Shown here: piece by piece, positions 1 through 7,207 of the stretch
How positions within the stretch are numbered: the stretch's first letter is position 1
Layout of the letters: every line of letters begins with the position of its first letter
The notes under the pieces: model-generated
The model's database searches: none
The model's input: only the letters and a program-made list of their open reading frames with translations
What the model was told of the DNA's origin: nothing
Program-made: the position numbers and the translations under genes
From: Rhodoluna sp.
GTDB lineage: Bacteria; Actinomycetota; Actinomycetes; Actinomycetales; Microbacteriaceae
Assembly: GCA_026393335.1 (NCBI GenBank)
Contig: JAPLAJ010000118.1
Span: 1-18,645 of the forward strand
Length of the DNA: 18,645 nucleotides
Direction of reading: 5' to 3'

Positions 1-116
1 CCATCAACTCGAACGATTTGACCCCAGCCAATTTTCTTAAACAGCCAAATCAGGATTGGTGTGATTGTCAAAGACAGCACCAAACCTAAAAGCCCAGCAA
101 GTAAGAGCGCTCTCAT
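1..116 (-). CDS. mraY: MraY, phospho-MurNAc-pentapeptide translocase (5' end only)
   Basis: Only the first 38 codons are present; the gene runs off the left edge. The ATG at 116-114 overlaps the TAA of murF by one base (TAATG), the same coupling seen at other junctions of this operon. The visible peptide begins MRALLLAGLLGLVLSL and continues with TPILIWLFKKIGWGQ and then VRVD. This is a hydrophobic first membrane segment followed by the basic turn typical of the MraY N-terminus. MraY is known to transfer phospho-MurNAc-pentapeptide from UDP to undecaprenyl phosphate at the inner membrane face, forming lipid I. Its place directly after murF is the standard dcw order. The identification rests on a short segment plus context, and both agree. 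Confidence 0.88.
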   Translation of the reverse strand, partial: MRALLLAGLLGLVLSLTITPILIWLFKKIGWGQIVRVD

Positions 117-1513
117 TAGATCTCCTTCAAGAGGTCATCGCCAAGATAACGTAGGTTCGCCGACTTAGAGGATTTCACCAAGACGATTTCATCTCCAGTA
201 AGCATTTCACGCAGATACCCTAGAGCGTCGGAGATTTCATCGAAATACTGAGATTCCCCATCCCAAGAGCCTTCTTGTGATGCCCCCATGTGAATCAATT
301 TGGCAGCTTTACCAACCACCACTACCTGCCCTAAGTTCAATCGAACAGCAATTCTGCCTATGGCATCATGCTCGTGTGAGCTGTATTCACCAAGCTCAGC
401 CATCTCCCCCATCACCGCAACAGTTTTTTTGCCTGTTTGTCTGCCAAGGTGTGCAAGTGTCTGCAATGCAGCCTTCATCGAATCAGGGCTTGCGTTATAT
501 GCGTCATTAATAATTGTCAAACCACTTGGTGCAACATTTAGTTCCATGCGCCATTTCTCAGCTAACTTCATTTGCTCAATAGCATTAATGGCCTTAGCTC
601 TATCAACACCTAACAGCTCTGAAGTAGCCAAGGCGGCAAGAGCGTTATAAACATGGTGTTCACCAAGTATCTGAAGTTGAACTTCACTCTTGAGACCATC
701 TGGGGTTAGAAAATCAAAACTTGTTCCTTTGATGCTCACATTCACGTTTTCCGCTGAGTAGTTTGCCTGATCGCTAAGTCCGAAAGTTGAAATCTTCGCT
801 TTAGTCTTTTCAGACATTCTCTTCACACGCTCGTCATCAATATTCAAAAGCGCTATTCCATCAGCTGAGAGCTCTTGGACTAGTTCTGCTTTGATTCTTT
901 CTGTGACATCGATGCCCCCAAATTCGCCAGCGTGTGCGAGTCCAACTTTCAACTCAATTCCAATATCTGGTTGACACATCTTTGCAAGGTAAGCAATGCT
1001 TCCTAATCCACCTGCGCCAAGTTCAACAACCAGAAACTTAGTTTGCTGATTGATTCGGAGCATCGAATATGGTGCTCCTACTTCATTGTTGAATGATTCC
1101 TCTGGAGCAATGGTTTCACCAGATGTTGAAAGAACTTCGCGCAGCATGTTTTTGGTTGTGGTCTTACCGTTTGAGCCTGTAACACCGATAACTTTTAGCT
1201 GGCCAAGAGCTTTGACCTTGGCAACTACATACTTAGCCAGTAAACCTAAAGCGAGAACTGAATCTTTGACAATGAGCTGCGGGATGTCTTCTTCTAGCTG
1301 ACGTTCGACAATGGCAGCTACCGCACCTTTTTGAATCGCAGCGGAAACGAATAAGTGCCCATCAGTAACTTCACCTGGCTTTGCTACAAACAGTGATCCA
1401 GGTGTAACAAGTCTCGAATCGGTTTCAACTGAACCGGTAATTGAAATAGTTTCATCACCAATGAGATCGGCGGAGATTGCAGCTGCAATGTCTTTTAGGC
1501 TAAGCACAATCAT
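116..1513 (-). CDS. murF: MurF, UDP-MurNAc-tripeptide:D-Ala-D-Ala ligase
   Basis: A 465-residue cytoplasmic Mur ligase that adds D-Ala-D-Ala to UDP-MurNAc-tripeptide using ATP. Visible features in order: an N-terminal substrate-binding domain (about 1-100, with DSRLVTPGSLFVA), the ATP-binding loop GVTGSNGKTTTKNML near residues 110-125, FNNEVGAPYSML, the central ELGAGG segment, and the C-terminal NDAYNASPDSMKAAL motif characteristic of MurF rather than other Mur ligases. Length is normal for the family. The ATG at 1513-1511 overlaps the murE stop (TGATG, one base shared), so translation is probably coupled. The frame is intact and no key motif is missing. Confidence 0.96.
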   Translation of the reverse strand: MIVLSLKDIAAAISADLIGDETISITGSVETDSRLVTPGSLFVAKPGEVTDGHLFVSAAIQKGAVAAIVERQLEEDIPQLIVKDSVLALGLLAKYVVAKVKALGQLKVIGVTGSNGKTTTKNMLREVLSTSGETIAPEESFNNEVGAPYSMLRINQQTKFLVVELGAGGLGSIAYLAKMCQPDIGIELKVGLAHAGEFGGIDVTERIKAELVQELSADGIALLNIDDERVKRMSEKTKAKISTFGLSDQANYSAENVNVSIKGTSFDFLTPDGLKSEVQLQILGEHHVYNALAALATSELLGVDRAKAINAIEQMKLAEKWRMELNVAPSGLTIINDAYNASPDSMKAALQTLAHLGRQTGKKTVAVMGEMAELGEYSSHEHDAIGRIAVRLNLGQVVVVGKAAKLIHMGASQEGSWDGESQYFDEISDALGYLREMLTGDEIVLVKSSKSANLRYLGDDLLKEI

Positions 1514-3057
1514 CAGTAACCAGCCTCTTTAAGTGCAGCTCTCGCTTCTGCACGCGCTGAGTAAGGAGTTCTCACACCTTCGATATCACGATAATCCTGA
1601 TGACCTGGTCCTGCCCACAAAATAGCATCCCCTGGCTTTACCAGCGAGAGAGCCACCCTAATAGCTGCCTCTGGTGGTGACACTTCATGAATCTCGAGCT
1701 CTGGCCTAGCTGCTCTGGCTGAGTCGACAAGAGTTTTCCTAATTGATGCCGGATTTTCGAATCTTGGATGATGATCTGTAATAACTAAAACATCGCAACC
1801 CTCGGCAGCGATTCTTGCCATGTCAGGTCGCTTTGAGGCGTCTCTATCTCCATCAGCACCAAAAAGCATTAGCACTCTGCCGGTTGTGACTTTTCGCACA
1901 GCGGCAAGAGTATTCAAGAATGCATCTGGACTATGACCAAAATCTACATAAACAGCTGGTGCTCCTGCAGGAGAAACTAATTCTGTTCTGCCTGGAAGAT
2001 AAGCATCAATACCTGTTGATATTGCTTTGGCAATCGAATCAAATGAATAACCTGCCTTGATGGCCATCACGATTGCAAGGCCAGCATTACTTGCCATGTG
2101 TGCACCAAGAATCGGAACACTTGAAACTAGTTTCTCGCCCTTGGGTCCAGTTAGTTCAAATTCTGTTTTACCCGGATGCTCAGCTAATACTCGAACAAGC
2201 CAATCGGCCTTGTCAGTTGGATTCATCGAAACAGTGGTAACTGGAACTTCGCTAAGTTCTGCGATTCTCTTTCCATAAACAGTGTCAAGGCAGACTACCG
2301 CTGTTTTAGCTTTTGCCTTGGTAAAAAGTTTCGCTTTTGCTTGAAGATAATCATCAAAACCGTCATAGTCATCAAAGTGATCATGGCTTAGGTTGGTAAA
2401 GCCAGCAACATCGAAAACTAAACCATCCACTCGTAGCTGAGTTAGCGCTTGGGCGGAAACTTCGATAGCAACATCGGTAACCCCCTTCTCACGCATACGA
2501 GCAATAAGCGCTTGCATTTCAGTGGATTCTGGTGTGGTCAATCGGCTGACGATAACTTCACCTGCAATATGACGCTCAGCAGTTGAAGTCAGTCCGGTGA
2601 CTCGGTTGAGTTGTCTAAGAATTCCCTCGAGCAAGTAAGTGGTGGAAGTCTTTCCGTTGGTACCGGTGGTGCCAAAGAGGATAGGCATATTGCCTTCGGT
2701 ATTGCCATAAACATAAGCTGCAAGATCCCCTAGGTGCGTTCTTGGGTTTTCTAGCACCAGAGTCGGCAGAGCACAATCTTGAAGCAATTGCATACCTTGG
2801 GTATCTGTTACCACAGCAACTGCGCCTTGTTCGATGGCTTTGCTAACAAAGTTTGCACCATGAGTTTTCACTCCTGGCATGGCGATGAAAAGATCACCTG
2901 GTCTTAGATCTCCGGTGTTCATGCTGATGCCAGTCATTGAAACAGCTGAACCGTCACCAACTATGTCCAAACCAAAATGCAATGCAAAATCTTGAAGTGA
3001 AACAGGTGCGACATGGTCTGGTCTAAGAATTGGCGGAATGGATTGCTTGGGTGTCAT
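1513..3057 (-). CDS. murE: MurE, UDP-MurNAc-dipeptide ligase (third stem-peptide residue)
   Basis: A Mur ligase of 514 residues from the ATG chosen here. It adds the third amino acid of the peptidoglycan stem to UDP-MurNAc-dipeptide. Visible features: SMNTGDLRPGDLFIA in the N-domain, the ATP loop GTTGTNGKTSTTYLLEG (about 129-145), TTPEST, NLSHDHFDDY, a likely carbamylated Lys in LQAKAKLF, VDFGHSPDAF, and GADGDRDASKRP. The specificity region is unusual: the canonical meso-DAP motif DNPR reads DHHPR (428-432), and the canonical GKGHE segment reads GPGHQ (483-487). Start choice: the open frame extends to a GTG at 3066, but GGAG lies 8 bases before the ATG at 3057 and overlaps that GTG. The ATG also gives a TAATG overlap with the ftsI stop, like the neighbouring junctions. 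The frame is complete. Confidence 0.94.
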   Translation of the reverse strand: MTPKQSIPPILRPDHVAPVSLQDFALHFGLDIVGDGSAVSMTGISMNTGDLRPGDLFIAMPGVKTHGANFVSKAIEQGAVAVVTDTQGMQLLQDCALPTLVLENPRTHLGDLAAYVYGNTEGNMPILFGTTGTNGKTSTTYLLEGILRQLNRVTGLTSTAERHIAGEVIVSRLTTPESTEMQALIARMREKGVTDVAIEVSAQALTQLRVDGLVFDVAGFTNLSHDHFDDYDGFDDYLQAKAKLFTKAKAKTAVVCLDTVYGKRIAELSEVPVTTVSMNPTDKADWLVRVLAEHPGKTEFELTGPKGEKLVSSVPILGAHMASNAGLAIVMAIKAGYSFDSIAKAISTGIDAYLPGRTELVSPAGAPAVYVDFGHSPDAFLNTLAAVRKVTTGRVLMLFGADGDRDASKRPDMARIAAEGCDVLVITDHHPRFENPASIRKTLVDSARAARPELEIHEVSPPEAAIRVALSLVKPGDAILWAGPGHQDYRDIEGVRTPYSARAEARAALKEAGY

Positions 3058-4808
3058 TATTTCCACTCCGTTGCAATCTTCTTAGATTTGGTAGTTGTTG
3101 GTGGCACTGTATAAGTCTTCAACACTTGTTTCATAATGGCCACAAATCCAGGGGTGGCACCAAGTGAGTTGCTGATGTTTCTAGATCTAAAGGCTGTAAC
3201 AGCAACGACATATCTAGGATTCTCTGCTGGAGCAACGCCCACAAAGGAAACTGCAAAGAGACGGCCGTAACCTTTTCCTTCGGCAATCTGGGCAGTACCT
3301 GTCTTGCCACCGATTCGGTAGCCAGGAATTCTTGCAGTCTTACCAATTGAGCCGAACTCAACAACCTTCTCAAGCATGTCCATTGTGTCTGAAGCAGATT
3401 TTTCGCTGAGCACGCGAACTGGAGAGTCAACTGCGGTTCTAGTTAGATTGCCATTTCTATCCTGACAACCTTCGATCAGAACTGGAGAAAGTCGAACACC
3501 TTTGTTAGCAATGGTTTGGTAAATGTCAGCTGTTTGAATTGGAGTTAGCGAAACTCCCTGACCGAACATTACTGTTTGGTCAGTCATTCTGTCCCATTTG
3601 GTGTAATCGGCTAGCAGTCCGGATGATTCACCTTCGAAGTTCACTCCAGATTTAGAACCAATGCCAAACTTCTGCATGTACTCAAAGCGAGTTTTTGAAT
3701 CAACTTTGCCACCGAGTTGAACAAGACCTGTGTTTGAAGACTCGGCTAGCACACCGGTAAGGGTTAGCTTTTCTGGTGGATGCCTGTGTGAGTCATTGAT
3801 GTATTGTCCCCAAGGCATCTTTAGTGCGTATGGAGCTACTACCTGACTTAGTGGTGTAGCTTTGCCGGCATCGATAGCGGTAGCAGCAGCTACGGTTTTC
3901 AATATTGAACCTGGTTCAAAAGCTGATCTAAAGATTCTTGAAGAACGATTTTGTGCCTTTACAGCGCTGAAGTTGTTTGGGTCTACCGTTGGAGCTTCGG
4001 CTGCAGCCAAGATTCTGCCTGTCGATACTTCAATCACAATTGCACTTGCCCAGTCGGCATTCAATCGCTTAACGGTTGCAGCCATTTCTTGTTGAGCTGA
4101 GTATTGCAAATCTGAATTGATTGAGAGCACTACATCTGAACCGTGCCTGACCTGTTGGATGACTTGAACTGAAGATGGAATACGAATCAGATCGGCACCT
4201 TGAATATAAGACTCTTTGCCATCTGTTCCAGCAAGGCAGGAATTCATCATGCGCTCAATGCCTTCAAGCGCCGAGCCATCAGAACCTACAAAGCCAAGCA
4301 GGTTTCCTGCAACAGCCCCATCTGGATAGTGACGCTTCTGCTTTTTATCAAAATAGACCCAGGGAATATCTAGTTCTTTTAGTTTTGAATAAGTTGCTGC
4401 GCTTACAGCCTTACGAAGATTGGCGTATCTAGAGGTGCCTGTCATTTTTGTGAGAAGTTCTTCAGTTGGCACTCTCAGAATTTCAGATAGTTTCTGAGCT
4501 ATCTCTTCTTTAGTAAATGCAACTTTTTGATCCCCGATGGTAAGAACAACAGGTCCAACATTCTTTGGGTCAACATTCACATCCCAACTAATCAGAGTGG
4601 TGGCGAGGATGTGTCCTTCGCTGTCGATAATGTTGCCGCGAATTGCCGGAATGGTTCTACTAGTTTCACGAGCTTCGTTAGAGATATCGTTGATTGCTTT
4701 GGCATCAATTACTTGAACCCAGATAAGCCTTAGAACAAAAACAGCTAGGACAAACAAAACGACACCGACGAAGAGTGTGTACCTTCTGTCGGTCTCATTC
4801 GAATGCAT
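3057..4808 (-). CDS. ftsI: FtsI, septal penicillin-binding protein (transpeptidase)
   Basis: A 583-residue class B penicillin-binding protein that cross-links septal peptidoglycan on the outer face of the membrane. A short cytoplasmic tail is followed by one membrane segment at about 11-30 (LFVGVVLFVLAVFVLRLIWV). The PBP dimerisation region comes next (RGNIIDSEGHILATT, about 57-71), then the transpeptidase domain. Catalytic motifs are all present: SxxK as S301-ILK (in FEPGSILK), SxN as S357-S-N359, and KTG at 502-504 in GGKTGTAQ. Length is normal. It sits 18 bases after the ftsL-like gene and overlaps murE by one base, the usual dcw order. The C-terminal tail is Thr/Lys rich and has no extra domain. 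Confidence 0.96.
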   Translation of the reverse strand: MHSNETDRRYTLFVGVVLFVLAVFVLRLIWVQVIDAKAINDISNEARETSRTIPAIRGNIIDSEGHILATTLISWDVNVDPKNVGPVVLTIGDQKVAFTKEEIAQKLSEILRVPTEELLTKMTGTSRYANLRKAVSAATYSKLKELDIPWVYFDKKQKRHYPDGAVAGNLLGFVGSDGSALEGIERMMNSCLAGTDGKESYIQGADLIRIPSSVQVIQQVRHGSDVVLSINSDLQYSAQQEMAATVKRLNADWASAIVIEVSTGRILAAAEAPTVDPNNFSAVKAQNRSSRIFRSAFEPGSILKTVAAATAIDAGKATPLSQVVAPYALKMPWGQYINDSHRHPPEKLTLTGVLAESSNTGLVQLGGKVDSKTRFEYMQKFGIGSKSGVNFEGESSGLLADYTKWDRMTDQTVMFGQGVSLTPIQTADIYQTIANKGVRLSPVLIEGCQDRNGNLTRTAVDSPVRVLSEKSASDTMDMLEKVVEFGSIGKTARIPGYRIGGKTGTAQIAEGKGYGRLFAVSFVGVAPAENPRYVVAVTAFRSRNISNSLGATPGFVAIMKQVLKTYTVPPTTTKSKKIATEWK

Positions 4809-4826
4809 TGAACGCCCCTAAATTTT

Positions 4827-5468
4827 CTAGTTTGTTGGCGATGCTGGAATGCCCACAGGAGTTAAGGCTAGTTTGGTGGTTACAGTCTTTGCAGGCTTGA
4901 CACTCGGTTTTACAGGAGTTTTTAGGGTTGGTGCATCAATAGTTGTTTTCTTTGTAGAGTTCAATGTCGCTGGATTACTTCTATAAGTCATAGCTGCGTT
5001 GGCGATAAGGTTTGCTGAAACTGCTTTAGTAGCACTTGCTGAGGCAGGTACAGCTGAGCCAAGAACTTTAGCTTCACGAACATTTAGAAATACCGGATCA
5101 GAATTCACAACCATGCCCAAAGCTTTGGCACTATTCGAAAGGTTTTGTGGTGAACGTAGTGAATCAACCTGCTGACCGATGATCTGAGATTGAGTTGCAA
5201 GTACTGCGGTTTCCTGTTTCAGCGATGAAATCTTGTACACAGCACCATCACAAAGAGAGTTGACGAAGAGACTTAGAAGAGCAACTCCGGTTAAGCCAAC
5301 AAGTAGCTTGCGAACAATAGTCTTGGAAAGAAACAGTCGAACCGCACCAACCTGTGAAGTTGTCTTGACAGCAGTTCTTCTAACCGGTTGAACCCTAGCT
5401 GTTACAGGTCTGAGGTGTCGCCTTGGTGCGATAGGGCGAATGGGTTGGGCTTGTCTTAGCACGCTCAT
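4827..5468 (-). CDS. ftsL: FtsL-like division protein (single-pass, coiled coil)
   Basis: A 213-residue bitopic protein. It has a basic cytoplasmic N-terminus (about 1-52, rich in Arg, Pro and Gln), one membrane helix at about 55-72 (LLVGLTGVALLSLFVNSL), and a short heptad-like coiled coil at about 78-106 followed by LSNSAKALGMV. This arrangement is typical of FtsL/DivIC-family septum proteins that scaffold FtsI/FtsW. The C-terminal 75 or so residues are low-complexity (Thr, Lys, Pro, Ala) and probably disordered outside the membrane, making the protein longer than classical FtsL of about 120 residues. The ATG overlaps the rsmH stop by four bases (ATGA). The assignment rests on topology and on its position between rsmH and ftsI, since FtsL sequences diverge strongly; FtsB-like is the alternative. 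Confidence 0.75.
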   Translation of the reverse strand: MSVLRQAQPIRPIAPRRHLRPVTARVQPVRRTAVKTTSQVGAVRLFLSKTIVRKLLVGLTGVALLSLFVNSLCDGAVYKISSLKQETAVLATQSQIIGQQVDSLRSPQNLSNSAKALGMVVNSDPVFLNVREAKVLGSAVPASASATKAVSANLIANAAMTYRSNPATLNSTKKTTIDAPTLKTPVKPSVKPAKTVTTKLALTPVGIPASPTN

Positions 5469-6424
5469 GCTGCGTTCCTTATCTTTTGAGCAGCTCTCAA
5501 ACGAACGGAGGCTGATCTTGGGTTGTGACTGATTTCTTGTTCGGATGCCTTCTCTGCTCCTCTGACTAGAAGTCGAAGGACCGGGGCATGCATTTCAAGT
5601 TCGATTGGCAGATCTAAAGGAGCTGAAGAGGTCGATGCAGCAACTAGTGCCTGCTTGACGATTCGGTCTTCAAGTGACTGGTAGGAAAGAACTAAAACCC
5701 GGCCGTCAATTTTTAGGGCTTCGATAACCGCTGGAATTGTTTCTTCTAAAATCTCGAGCTCACGGTTGACTTCAATTCTTAAGGCTTGGAATACCCGCTT
5801 AGCTGGATGGCCCGAGCTCTTACCAGGGATGAATGGAACGACCTTGGCGATTATGTCTGTAAGTTGCTTGCTTGTGGTGAATGGAGACTTAGATCTAATC
5901 TTTACGATTTGACGCGAGATACCTTTTGCGTATCTTTCTTCACCGTAAGTTTTGAAGATCTGAGTTAGGTCGTCTTCTTTGTACTCATTGAGGATTCTTG
6001 CTGCAGTTAGTTCTTCGCTTGAATCCATACGCATATCCAGCGGCGCATCGAAAGAGTAAGCAAAACCACGTTCTTTTTCATCAAGCTGCATCGAAGAAAC
6101 ACCGAGATCTAAAAGAACTGCGTCAGCAAGATTTAGTCCTAGTTCTTCAAGTACCTCTGGAATCTCGCTGTATACCGCTTGCACTAGATGAATGCGGTCC
6201 GCAAAAGGTGCAAGTCGCTCTCCTGCTAAACGAAGAGCGTTCTCGTCACGATCAATTCCTACTAAAACTAATTTTGGGAAACGTTTTAGGAATGCTTCGC
6301 TGTGGCCACCAAGTCCTAAAGTTCCATCAACCAAAATTGCTGACTCACCCTGGAGAGCTTCACCAAGAATTTCGATGCAACGCTCTAACAGAACTGGTTC
6401 GTGGAGGGAAGAAATTTCGGACAT
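5465..6424 (-). CDS. rsmH: RsmH, 16S rRNA m4C1402 N4-methyltransferase
   Basis: A 319-residue SAM-dependent methyltransferase (MraW), known to methylate N4 of C1402 in the 16S rRNA P-site region. Motifs seen in order: HEPVLLERC at the N-terminus, the SAM-binding DGTLGLGGHS (33-42), GIDRDENAL (56-64), LLDLGVSSMQLD (104-115), RGFAYSFDAPLDMRMD (119-134), HPAKRVFQALRIEVNREL (206-223), SYQSLEDRIVK, and the C-terminal NPRSASVRLRAAQK. Length and motifs are fully normal. The ATG at 6424 is the only possible start, because an in-frame TAG lies seven codons upstream. No good Shine-Dalgarno is visible at normal spacing; the nearest AGGAA is about 13 bases or more away, at the edge of a long inverted repeat. 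Confidence 0.97.
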   Translation of the reverse strand: MSEISSLHEPVLLERCIEILGEALQGESAILVDGTLGLGGHSEAFLKRFPKLVLVGIDRDENALRLAGERLAPFADRIHLVQAVYSEIPEVLEELGLNLADAVLLDLGVSSMQLDEKERGFAYSFDAPLDMRMDSSEELTAARILNEYKEDDLTQIFKTYGEERYAKGISRQIVKIRSKSPFTTSKQLTDIIAKVVPFIPGKSSGHPAKRVFQALRIEVNRELEILEETIPAVIEALKIDGRVLVLSYQSLEDRIVKQALVAASTSSAPLDLPIELEMHAPVLRLLVRGAEKASEQEISHNPRSASVRLRAAQKIRNAA

Positions 6425-6439
6425 GAATTTTGCTTTTGG

Positions 6440-6541
6440 TTCCTAGTTCCTAAACCCCATCCATTTGCACCTTTTGGTTGCTGCTTTTGGAATCGGGGAA
6501 GAAATCCAGAAGCCAAATAGCTGGAGATTAGAAACTAGGAA
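6440..6541 (-). repeat. Inverted repeat enclosing the mraZ-rsmH intergenic gap
   Basis: Arms 6440-6453 and 6528-6541 are reverse complements over 13 of 14 positions (TTCCTAGTT-c-CTAA against TTAG-a-AACTAGGAA). The 3' arm as read on the plus strand abuts the mraZ stop codon at 6542-6544. The other arm ends 16 bases before the rsmH ATG. In minus-strand mRNA this would form a stem closing a loop of about 74 bases. One arm also contains a tandem heptamer, GTTCCTA twice (6439-6452). No T-run follows the stem, so it does not look like an intrinsic terminator. A role in mRNA processing or in controlling rsmH translation is possible but inferred. Confidence 0.6.
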
Positions 6542-6973
6542 TTAATTCAGCCTCACCTCCCCTTCGGAGAAGTTTGCAAAAGCTTCAGCTCCCGCGTCCA
6601 TGAATTCTGCTCTGGTTACTGGATTCCAAATTTCAATGTGTCTACCTGCACCAGCAACTACAAGTTCGCGATCAAGGCCTGCCCATTCGCGAAGTTTTGC
6701 GGTGACCAAAATTCTTCCCTGACCATCTGGAGTCTGTTCGTCTGCATCACCAAAGAAATGGCGGGATAGAACTCTGAAATCCTGAGTTCCAATTGTTCTG
6801 TTGGCAGTTAGAGATTCTGCTCTGGCTTCGTATTCAGCTCTGGTCATTACAACGACACAGTTCTCTTGCCCTTTAGTAAGGACGACTCCCCCGGCCAAGC
6901 GATCACGGAATTTTGCAGGAAGGATAAGGCGAAACTTCTCATCAAGTTTGGGATAGCTAGTACCGATAAACAC
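6542..6973 (-). CDS. mraZ: MraZ, dcw operon transcriptional regulator
   Basis: A 143-residue AbrB-like-fold protein with two tandem MraZ domains, each carrying the signature DxxxR: D11-EKF-R15 (in LDEKFRLILPAKFR) and D83-GQG-R87 (in DGQGRILVTAKLREWAGL). FIGTSYPKLDEKFRLILP at the start and AGAGRHIEIWNP near the end are typical. MraZ proteins form ring-shaped oligomers that bind tandem repeats upstream of their own gene and control the dcw cluster. Start: GTG at 6973 with an AAAGGG site seven bases upstream. It is the first gene of the cluster, with a candidate promoter and GTGG boxes immediately upstream. Full length, nothing missing. Confidence 0.96.
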   Translation of the reverse strand: MFIGTSYPKLDEKFRLILPAKFRDRLAGGVVLTKGQENCVVVMTRAEYEARAESLTANRTIGTQDFRVLSRHFFGDADEQTPDGQGRILVTAKLREWAGLDRELVVAGAGRHIEIWNPVTRAEFMDAGAEAFANFSEGEVRLN

Positions 6974-6996
6974 TTGCTGACCCTTTCTCTAGTTCG

Positions 6997-7036
6997 CCAC
7001 TGAAGTTACACTCCACATTACACCACTTTCATCCAC
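6997..7036 (-). promoter_or_regulatory. Candidate MraZ-binding repeats (GTGG boxes)
   Basis: On the minus strand GTGG occurs at 7036-7033, 7026-7023 and 7016-7013, exactly 10 bp apart, with a fourth copy at 7000-6997 (16 bp further). The second copy reads AAAGTGG. Known MraZ operators are short G-rich direct repeats with a 10-bp period located between the promoter and mraZ (TGGGN repeats in E. coli, AAAGTG-type repeats in Mollicutes). The periodicity and position here fit autoregulation. Binding itself is inferred. Confidence 0.65.
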
Positions 7037-7057
7037 AAATTACCAAATATGTGCAGG

Positions 7058-7086
7058 AACTTACAATTCTGGCGTGTTTAGGTCAA
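7058..7086 (-). promoter_or_regulatory. Candidate mraZ promoter
   Basis: On the minus strand TTGACC (7086-7081) matches the -35 consensus at five of six positions. It is followed after 17 bases by TAAGTT (7063-7058), a TAnnnT-type -10. A start site near 7051 would place the GTGG boxes within the first 40 or so transcribed bases. A second, weaker pair, TTGTAA with TAATTT at 18-base spacing, lies closer to the boxes. Prediction by eye only. Confidence 0.45.
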
Positions 7087-7150
7087 TAAAAGCAAGGGGT
7101 ATCTTGGTGGAGGGATTTTTCTTAAATTGGTGATATTTAGGCCTTAAATG

Positions 7151-7183
7151 GAAAAAGGACCTCAGAAATACTCTGAAGTCCTT
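7151..7183 (-). terminator. Rho-independent terminator after the DUF3040 gene
   Basis: Arms 7155-7166 and 7172-7183 pair over 11 of 12 positions around a five-base loop (AAGGAC...GTCCTT outer stem). Read on the minus strand, the stem is followed by five T residues (7156-7152). It lies 24 bases after the stop of the DUF3040 gene and before the mraZ promoter, so it would separate the two transcripts. A smaller GC-rich hairpin (TTGGGG/CCCCAA, 7189-7205) sits between the stop codon and this stem. Confidence 0.75.
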
Positions 7184-7207
7184 GTTTCTTGGGGCTAAAC
7201 CCCAAAA

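Noticed and set aside
277..650. Plus-strand open frames of 77 and 116 codons opposite murF
   Set aside because: They lie wholly antisense to a well-supported murF, lack recognisable domains and show no ribosome site; they are coding shadows.
3057..3066. GTG at 3066 as the murE start
   Set aside because: The GGAG site overlaps this GTG and is correctly spaced for the ATG at 3057, which also forms the TAATG junction seen elsewhere in the operon.
5998..6446. Plus-strand open frames of 142 and 84 codons opposite rsmH
   Set aside because: Antisense to conserved rsmH motifs, with compositions expected from reading the opposite strand; no family resemblance.
6439..6452. Tandem GTTCCTA repeat as a CRISPR or phase-variable tract
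   Set aside because: Only two copies and no spacers; it is part of the inverted-repeat arm.
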